Origin: Neoroseomonas terrae
Lineage (GTDB): Bacteria > Pseudomonadota > Alphaproteobacteria > Acetobacterales > Acetobacteraceae
Direction: 5' to 3'
DNA: 64,000 nucleotides
NCBI RefSeq assembly: GCF_018129025.1
Contig: NZ_JAAEDI010000008.1
Location: 62,001 to 126,000 of the forward strand
Part shown: in pieces, positions 55,001-62,900 of the stretch
How positions within the stretch are numbered: position 1 is the first letter of the stretch
Layout: every line of letters starts with the position of its first letter
The notes under the pieces: model-generated
The model's input: the letters and a program-made list of their open reading frames with translations, nothing else
Told to the model about the DNA's origin: nothing
Databases searched by the model: none
Position numbers and translations under genes: made by a program

Positions 55001-56948
55001 GCTGGGGCGGCTGGATGCGGGTGCATTCCGGCCCGACCCGCGCTTCGCCATCCTGCTGCGGCAGTGGCGGCAGTTGCCCGAGGAGCCTGGCGATTTGGTG
55101 GAAGCGTGCGAGGCATTGCGCGCGCAGCCTGCCTGGCCCGGCGCCGAGATGCTGGCGGGCTGGATCATCGCCTGTGCCGAGAAACTGGAGCCGCTGCTGA
55201 CCGGCGAGCAGGCGCCGCTGGAATTGCTGTTCCCCGGCGCCGGGCTGGAGCACGCGGACAGCCTGTATCGCCACAACCCCGCCGCGGAGGCGCTGGGCAG
55301 CATCGCCGCCGCCATGATGGCCGCCGCGGACCGGCCCGCACCCCTGCGCGTGCTGGAAGTCGGCGGCGGCGTCGGTTCGGCCACCGCGCCCGTGATGCCG
55401 GTGCTGGAGGCGCCGGGCCTGCGCTACCACTTCACCGACGTGTCGCTGTTCTTCCTCGACGCGGCGCGCGACCGCTTCGGCGCGTCGGGCGCCTTGTCGG
55501 TCGGGCGGTTCGACATCAATGCCGACCCGGCATCGCAGTCGCTGCCCTGCGAAGCCTTCGACCTCATCATCGCGTCCAACGTGCTGCATGACGCGCAGGA
55601 CCTGCCGCGGACGCTCGGCTGGCTGCGCGGCCTGCTCGCGCCGGGCGGGCGCCTGCTTCTGATCGAGGCGACGCGGAACACGCCGGTGCAGATGATCACG
55701 GGCGGCTTCCTCGAAGGCTTCGCGGCCTTCGCCGATTTCAGGCGCGATGCCGGCCTGCCGCTGCTCGACGCCACGGCATGGCGGGCCGCGCTGCACGAGG
55801 CCGGGTTCGACCTGCTGCACGCGGCCGGTGACGCGCTGGCCATCGGCCAGCATGTCATCCTCGCACAGCGCCATGGCGGCGCCGATCCATCCGCGCTGCG
55901 CGAACACGCCGCGCAGCGGCTGCCCGGATACATGCTGCCGGCGTTCCTGCGCGTTCTGGATCACCTGCCGCTCAGCGCCAACGGCAAGGTGGACCGCAAG
56001 GCACTGGCCGCGTTGGTGCCCCGTGCCGACGCGGCGGTACAGGAGGCGGGTCGTGCGCCGCAGAGCCTCACCGAACGCGCCCTGGCGGAGATCTGGTCGT
56101 CGCTGCTCGCCACCCCGATCCGATCCGCCGAGGCGAATTTCTTCCGCAGCGGCGGCGACAGCCTGCTGGCAATCCGGCTGGTGCAGCGTGTTCGGGAGAC
56201 GCTGGGCGCGGAACTGCCGGTGCGCGCGGTGTTCGAGACGCCGGTGCTGGCGGACCTCGCCGCGCTGCTCGATGCAGCCCCGTCGGCCCCGGCCGGTGCG
56301 GATCGGCCCTTGCTGGTGCTGTTCCCCGGCAGTGATGGATCACCGCTGATCTTTGCCGATCTGCAGGCGGCGGTGGGCGACGCGGTTGAGATCCGCGCCT
56401 TCGACATCGCCTCCCGCGATCCCGCGCCGTTCCTGGCCGATCCCTTCGCCACGGCCGAGGCGATGCTGCGCGATGCTCTCCACGCCATCCCTGCCGACCG
56501 CCGCATCCTGATCGGCGGCTGGTCGTCCGGCGCGGTGCTGGCGGCTGCGGTCGCATCGCGTTGCGACGCCGCAGGTCTCGTGCTGCTCGATCCCGTTGAT
56601 TGGCAGCGCCATGAGGTCTTCGCCACGCGCGCCGAGGCCCTCGCCCACCAGGCACCGCAATGGCTGCGCGATGTCGTTGCGGCGCAGCTCGCCGCGCTCG
56701 CCGCCTTCGCGCCGGCACCGCTCGCCTGTCCCGCGCTTTGTCTATGGGCCGATCGGCGCGAGGCCGACTGGCCGCGACCGGAACCCGCGTGGCGCGGCAT
56801 CCTTGCCGGCCCCCGGCACGACCATCGCATCGCCGCCGACCATTGGTCGCTGCTGCGCGATCGCGAAAGCGTCGCCGCCATCGCCGAGGCCATCCGCGGC
56901 TTCATCTCAATGCACGCAATGACCAGTCTGCCGGAGGCCGCGCAGTGA
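52083..56948 (+). CDS. NRPS: Cy-A(Cys)-MT-PCP-TE, terminal thiazoline/thiazolidine module
   Basis: A 1621-aa synthetase. Cyclization domain: residues about 20-460, with D156-x4-D161-x2-S164, the Cy form of the condensation motif. Adenylation domain: from about 500, with YTSGSTGRPKG at 626. Pocket residues in order are D672, L673, Y676, N715, L739, S741, M765, I773, W774, nearly identical to the cysteine code of HMWP2/PchE/PchF. A methyltransferase of about 300 residues is inserted between A8 (GREDTQVKIAGHR, 870) and A10 (LPLSANGKVDRK, 1295), with SAM motif VLEVGGGVG at 1090. PCP serine is S1360 (GGDS). The thioesterase has GWSSG with S1481. The order matches PchF of pyochelin synthesis (1809 aa). 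Whether methylation is on N or C is unclear. Confidence 0.93.
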   Translation: MNHAVAPARRAPALTPDPAQRHAPFPLTDIQYAYWIGRDSTLELGNVSCHAYFEWQLGALDLARLEHAWNQVVARHDMLRAIVLPDGTQRILADVPHHPIAMADHVALSPDARAHRLAATREAMQQRVPDASQWPLFEIRATRMAADEIRLHIDLDLLTVDVQSFHIILGELERLYARPDTTLPPLSLSFRDYVLGRGAFGDAARHAADRDWWMARLPDLPAAPQLPLAVAPHSIARPDFIRRHDTVPAEAWRRFEAFAAKRNLTTSAALLACYAEVLGQWSRQDAFCLNLTHFHRERLHPEVDGMVGDFTSVVLVPRSAPQAGASFAERARRMQMETWQALSHRAFSGIEVIRELGRRDGGGRGTPMPVVFTSLLGLDIDALASPGGDGPPLLPEPEIVYTATPQVWFDHQAMVRQGALVFNWITIDALFPDGMVAEMFAAYRALLGRFCEDEAAWDSPVPALLPAAQRAVRDAANATDRDIPPRLLHDGFLRRAAADPDRAALIWRDESWTYDRLTRISAAMARRLHETGVAPGSRVVLSLPRGPSQIAAVLGTLRAGAAYVPVATDIPAERLRLILEDVGAAALVSSRSDVDWPVRIAPLADAIAGVVPDVGVDPDALAYILYTSGSTGRPKGVAIRHGAAWNTVADINDRTAMGADDRVLALSSLGFDLSVYDIFGPLAAGAAIVLCEDDRRLDPHHWLHLLRRHGVTVWNSVPALLDLLLDAANGAALPVRTALLSGDWIPLGQPARLRAVAPASRFIAMGGATEASIWSNLIDVDRVPPEWRSIPYGFPLANQSYRVLDREGRDRPDWVVGDLHIGGSGLAEGYWKDAVQTERAFITATDTGERLYRTGDLARYWPDGMLEFLGREDTQVKIAGHRIELSEVEAVLAEAPGVREAVAIVVERDAGARQIAAFMLDERDAPLAPPTDAGAVAAAGAAAETAASTPLLDRVRAFQAAADRVARIAVAHALGRLDAGAFRPDPRFAILLRQWRQLPEEPGDLVEACEALRAQPAWPGAEMLAGWIIACAEKLEPLLTGEQAPLELLFPGAGLEHADSLYRHNPAAEALGSIAAAMMAAADRPAPLRVLEVGGGVGSATAPVMPVLEAPGLRYHFTDVSLFFLDAARDRFGASGALSVGRFDINADPASQSLPCEAFDLIIASNVLHDAQDLPRTLGWLRGLLAPGGRLLLIEATRNTPVQMITGGFLEGFAAFADFRRDAGLPLLDATAWRAALHEAGFDLLHAAGDALAIGQHVILAQRHGGADPSALREHAAQRLPGYMLPAFLRVLDHLPLSANGKVDRKALAALVPRADAAVQEAGRAPQSLTERALAEIWSSLLATPIRSAEANFFRSGGDSLLAIRLVQRVRETLGAELPVRAVFETPVLADLAALLDAAPSAPAGADRPLLVLFPGSDGSPLIFADLQAAVGDAVEIRAFDIASRDPAPFLADPFATAEAMLRDALHAIPADRRILIGGWSSGAVLAAAVASRCDAAGLVLLDPVDWQRHEVFATRAEALAHQAPQWLRDVVAAQLAALAAFAPAPLACPALCLWADRREADWPRPEPAWRGILAGPRHDHRIAADHWSLLRDRESVAAIAEAIRGFISMHAMTSLPEAAQ

Positions 56949-59900
56949 CGACCGGTGCCTTCCCTGATCTTGCCGCCCGCATCGCCGACCATGCGGCGCG
57001 GCGCGGCGACCATGTCGCGCTGCGCTTTGGCGGTGCCCCGGGCGCGCCGGCCGGCGAGCGCAGCTACGCGGCGTTGCGTCGCCGACTGGAATGCGTCGCT
57101 GCCGCCTTGCACCGCGCCTTCCCGCGCGGCCAGCGCGTCCTGCTACTGCTGCCGACCGGACTTGAGTACGTCGAGGCGATGCTCGGCTGCTTCCGCGCCG
57201 GTGTCATCGCCGTGCCCGTCAACCTGCCGGGTCCGTCGCGCGTGCGTCGCGTGCTCGACAAGGTCGTGCCGATCACCCGCGATGCGACGCCCTGCGGCAT
57301 CGTCACCACCCGGGCCATCGCCGCGGAATCCGGCGCCGCCTTCGCGGAGTTCGCAGCGACCCACGGGCTGCGCCCCTTCTTCCTGGACGATGTCGATGAC
57401 GGCGATCGCGCGGAGCTGCCTCCGCCGCAGCCGGAGGATATCGCCTTCCTGCAATACACCTCGGGATCGACCGGCGACCCGAAGGGCGTGATGAACACCC
57501 ACGCCGCGCTCCTCGACAATTTTCGCGCGATCGAACGCATCACCGCCAGCGGCACGCATACGGTGATGGTCAACTGGATGCCGCTCTATCACGATATGGG
57601 GCTGATCGGCGGCGTGCTTCACGTGCTGCATTTCGGCGGCACCTCGGTCCTGCTGTCGCCGGCGCGCTTCGCGCAGGACCCGCTGCTCTGGCTGCAATTG
57701 GTCACCGAGCATCGCGGCACGCTGATGCCGACGCCGAACTTCGCGCTGGACCTCTGCGTTCGCCGCATTCCGGAGGAGGCGCTGCCTGGCCTGGACCTGT
57801 CGAGCGTGGATACCGTGGTGATCGGCGCGGAGCCGATCCGGCCCGCGACGGTGAAGGCGTTCCTGGATCGCTTCAGCGCCGCCGGCCTGCGCGCAGAGGC
57901 GATCTGCCCGTCCTACGGCCTGGCGGAAGCCACGCTGATCGCCAGCGGTACGCGCGTTCGCCGCGGGCTCGACCCGCTGCACCTGGATACGGCGGCGCTG
58001 CTCGGCGGCCAGGCCGTTCCGGCGGCGCCGGATGCGACGGCAAGCCGCGCCTATGCGACCAGCGGCGACGATTTTGTCGGGCTGGACCTGCGCATCGTCG
58101 ATCCCGCCACCGGCACGGAGAAGCAGGAAGGCGGTGTCGGCGAGATCTGGCTGCGCGGTGGTTCCGTCGGCCCGGGCTACTGGAACCGGCCGACGCTGAA
58201 TGAAGAATTCTTCCGGGCCGCGCTGCGGGCCGGCGACGGCACCGAGATCGGCCGCTATCTCCGCACGGGCGATCTGGGATTCGTGCTGGACGGGCGGCTC
58301 TGCGTCACCGGCCGCACCAAGGATGCGATCATCCTACGCGGCAAGTGCCACTACCCCGCCGACATCGAGCACACGCTGGAAGGCTTCGACGCGCGGCTGC
58401 TGCCGCATGGCGCCGTGTGCTTCAGCATCGAGACGCCGGCCGGCGAAGCCGCGGTCGTGCTGGCGGAGGCGGCGCGAGCGGCCCCCGCCGATGATGAGCG
58501 ACTGATCGACGCGCTGCGTGCTGCCGTCGCATCGGAGCACGGCTTTCTGCCGCACGCCGTCGGCCTGATTCGCCAGGGCATGCTGCGCCGGACGACCAGC
58601 GGCAAGATCCGCCGGCTGGAGATGCGCCGCGCCTGGCTCGCCGGTGAGATCCCGTTGGTGGCGGAACGCCGGTGGGTGGATGACGTGGTCACACCACAAG
58701 CCGCCGTGCCCCGCACGGACGATCTCGCCGACCGTCTGAAGCGCGCCGGGCCGGCGCAGCGTCGCCTGCTGCTGATGGATGCGATCGGCGAAGCGTTGGC
58801 CCCGCTGCTCGGCCAGGCATCGGGCTATCGGCTGCCGGAAGATGCCGGCTTCTTCGATCTCGGCCTCGATTCCATCTCGGCTGTCGAGCTGGCGGCCGGG
58901 TTGCAGGCGCGTCTCGGGGTGACCCTGCCGGAACTCGCCGCCTTCGAGAGTCCCACGCTTGGCCGGTTGGCCGACCATCTCCTCACCCTCCTCGCACAGC
59001 GGGACGCGACACCTGCCCCCGTCGCAACCCAGCCGCGCAAGGGGGGTGAGGAAGCTATCGCGATCATCGGCATGGGGTGCCGCTTCCCCGGCGGCGCGCA
59101 GGGCGACCGGCGCGATCCGGGCGCGTTCCTCGACATGCTACTGGACGGTACGCCCGCCATTCGTGCGGAGACGCGCCACGGAAGCACTCGCGAAGGCCAT
59201 CTGCTTCAGGCCATCGAAGGCTTCGACGCCGCCTTCTTCCGCATCTCATCGCGCGAGGCCGCTTCGCTCGATCCCCAGCATCGCCTGGTGCTGGAGACCG
59301 CGTGGCACGCGCTGGAGGATGCCGGCGTTCCGCCTGCCTCGCTCAAGGGCAAGGCAGCGGGCGTCTATCTCGGCATGACAGGTGGCGAGTACGGCACGCT
59401 GCCTTTCGGCACCGACGACCCCGCCGCCTTCGATGCGCATTACGGCACCGGCAATGCGCCGGCTGCCGCGGCGGGCCGGCTGGCGCACATCCTTGGCCTG
59501 GAGGGTGAGGCGGTCACGGTGGATACCGCCTGCTCCTCCTCGCTGGCCGCGCTGCACTTCGCCTGCCGCAGCCTGCGCGCCGGGGACACCGACCTGGTCC
59601 TGGCCGGCGGCGTGCAGGTGCTGGTCGCGCCGGAGATCGAGGCGGCACTCCGCCGGGCCGGCATGCTGTCGGCCGATGGGGCGTGCAAGACGTTCGACGC
59701 CGATGCCGACGGCTATGCGCGAGGCGAAGGCTGCGGCTTCGTCGTGCTTCAACGCCTGTCCGATGCCGTCGCCCAGGGTGTGCGCATCCATGCCGTAATT
59801 GCCGGTACGGGACTGCGCCAGGAAGGCGCGCGCAGCGGGCTGACGGTGCCGGACGCCACTGCGCGCGTCGCGCTGATGCGCGATGGGCTGAGCCGCGCGC

Positions 59901-62900
59901 ATCTGCGGCCTGCCGAGATCGACTATGTCGAGTTGCACGGCACCGGCACGCGGCTGGGCGACCCGATCGAGTTCCGCTCCATCGCGGACGTCTTCGCGCC
60001 GAGTGGGCGCGTGAAGCCCCTGCTGCTCGGCACGGCGAAGACTGCGATCGGGCACCTCGAGGCCGCAGCCGGGATTGCCGGCTTGATCCGCACCGTCGCC
60101 GCGATGCGCCGTGGGACCGTCCCGCCACATCCGATGCGCCGCCTGAATCCGGCGATCGACCTGTCGCGCATTCCCGCGGCGCTGCCGGAACTTGCGGAAC
60201 CCTGGCCGCGGCATGATCGCCCGCGTCGCGCGATGGTCGCCTCCTTCGGATTCTCCGGCACCATCGCGCAGGCCATCATCGAGCAGGCGCCTGCGCGGGC
60301 GGCGGCCGAGCCGCGCCGGCCTGCCCCGCACCTGGTCCTGCCGCTCTCGGCCCGCAGCGCCCCGGCATTCGAGGCGCTGCGCGCGGCCTGGACGTCGCGG
60401 ATCGAGACCACCGACGACATCGCCGCGCTGTGCCGCGGCGCCGCGCGGCAGCGGATGCATCTCGACTGGCGCGGCTGCGCGGTGGGGTCGGATCGGGAAT
60501 CCCTGCTGTCGTCCCTCCAACGGCTGCTGCCGTTGGAAGTCAGCGCGCCGCCGCGCATCGGCTTCCTCTTCACCGGCCAGGGGGCGCAATACGCCGGCAT
60601 GGCGCGGTCGCTGCTGGCCGAGAGCCCCGCCTTTTGGCGCGCGCTGGACGAGGCCGATGCGGCGTTGCGGCCATGGCTCGCCCAATCCATCCGGTCCGCG
60701 ATCCTCGGCGCCGATGGGGAGGCCCTTCGCCAGACCGCGATGGCACAGCCGGCGATCTTCGCCGTGGGATACGCGCTGGCACGGATGTGGGAGGCCTTGG
60801 GCGTTCGCCCCGCCGTCGTGGCCGGCCATTCGGTCGGGGAGTTCGCCGCCGCGGTGATCTGTGGCCAGATCGGCCTCACGGATGCCGCACGATTCGTCGC
60901 CGAACGCGGGCGGCTCATGCAGGCGCTGCCGGCCGGCGCGATGCTGGCGCTGCGCGCGACCGAGGACCAGGCCACCGCGCTGGCGCAGGGTCTCGCGGGC
61001 GTATCGCTCGCCGCCGCGAACGGGCCCGACGCCATGGTCATGGCGGGGGAGATCGCACAGATCGAGGAACTCGCGCGCCGCGCCGCCGCGGGCAAGGTGC
61101 TGCACCAGCGCCTCGATGTCTCGCACGCCTTCCATTCCCCGATGATGGACCCGGTGCTGGGCGCCCTGCGCGACGCCGGGGATGGCATCGTCGCCGGGGA
61201 GGAACGCGCGGTCTTCGTGTCCGGCGTGCATGGCGCGCCCGTCGCACCGGCGGAGCTGGCGTCCGGCGGCTACTGGTCCGCGCATGCCCGTCAGCCGGTG
61301 CGCTTCGCCGCCGCATTGGCCTCGATGCGGGATCTCGGTTGCGACGTGCTGGTTGAGATCGGCCCCCGCCCGGTGCTGACGCCGATGGCACGACGTGCCT
61401 GGCCCGCCGTCACCGGACCCTCCATGTTCCCAAGCCTCGATCCGGCGCGCGAGGATGCTGCGGTCGTGGCCGGAACGCTGGCCGCGCTCTACACGGCCGG
61501 GGCATCGCCCGACTGGGACGTTGCCTCGCCCGGTCCGCTCCCGGCGCCTGAAGCCTTGCCGCTCTACCCGTTCCAGCACCTGCCGCATTGGTACGGCTTT
61601 GCGCCGCGCGCGATATCGGCGCCGGCGACAGACGGTCTGTACGGGATGCGTTGGGCTGCCGCAGAGGCCCCCTCGCCGATCGCGCCGCAGCGCCTCGTCA
61701 TCGTGCCCGATCACGGCGGGGAAGCAGCGAAGCTGTTGCCGCAGCTTCGCGCGAGCGGTGTCGCGGTCAGCGCCGTCGACGGCCGCGATGCGCGCGGCCT
61801 CGCCGCCGCCTTGCAGCCGGGTGATCGCGTGCTGTTCCTCCGGGCGCTCGACCTCGGCGATGCGCCCGATCATGCGGTGGTCGAGGAACTAATCGCGGTC
61901 GCCGACCAGCTTCACCGGACCCACGCGGGATGCGCGTTGCACGTCATCACGCGCGGCGCGGTCGCCGCGAAGGCGGATGACACGCCGCGCGCGGCGGCAG
62001 CACTGGCTTGGGGCGCGACCTGGTCGCTGATGGCGGAGTGCCGGGACATCACGGTGCGCATCGCGGATATCGACGCCGCGACCCTTGAGGCGAACAGGCT
62101 TGGGCACCTTCTCGCCGCACCGGCCGCGAGCGCCTGGCGCGGCGCGCAAATGCTGCGGCCGCGCATCGAACGCGCCATGCCGCGCGGGAAGGCGGCGATC
62201 CGTGGGGATGGCACCTATCTCATCGTCGGTGGTTTCGGCGCGATCGGCGGGGCCATCGCCCGAACGCTCGTCACGCTCGGCGCGCGTCATCTGGTGCTCG
62301 CTGCACGGCGCGCGCCCGACGCGGCCGGGCAGGCGCTGATGGCGGAACTCCGGGAGGCGGGTGCGACCGTCACCGCCGCCGCCTGCGACATCGCGCGGCT
62401 GGCGGAGGTGGAGGCGCTGGTAGCCGGTCTGCGGAACGGCCCCCCGCTGCGCGGCGTGTTTCACGCGGCAGGTCTTGGGCTGTGGGGACCGCTCTGGGAC
62501 GACACCGCCGCGCAGTATCGCTGCATGGCGGAGGCCAAGGTCGACGGCAGCGTGAACCTGGACCGCGCGACGCAGGGCGTGGCGCTCGACCATTTCGTGC
62601 TGTGCAGTTCCATTGCCGGCGTCTGGGGGTCCCGTTGGCAGGTGGGCTATGCCGCCGTGAATGCCTTCCAGGATGCGCTGGTGGCGGAGCGGCGATCGCA
62701 AGGCTTGCCGGGCACCGCCATCGCGTGGGGCCCGTGGGACGGCGAAGGCATGGCCGCCGATCCGGCGGCGCGCGAGGCGCTGGCCGTCGCCGGCATCCGC
62801 GCCGCCGATCCGGGCTGGTATCTGGAACGGCTGCCGTCGCTGATGGATGGGACGAGCACGGTGTGCGCGGACATCGACTGGGATCGCTTCTCGGCCCTGC

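Noticed and set aside
59246-61873. 875-codon minus-strand open frame
   Set aside because: Antisense to the KS-AT region of the PKS gene, whose catalytic motifs are intact on the plus strand.
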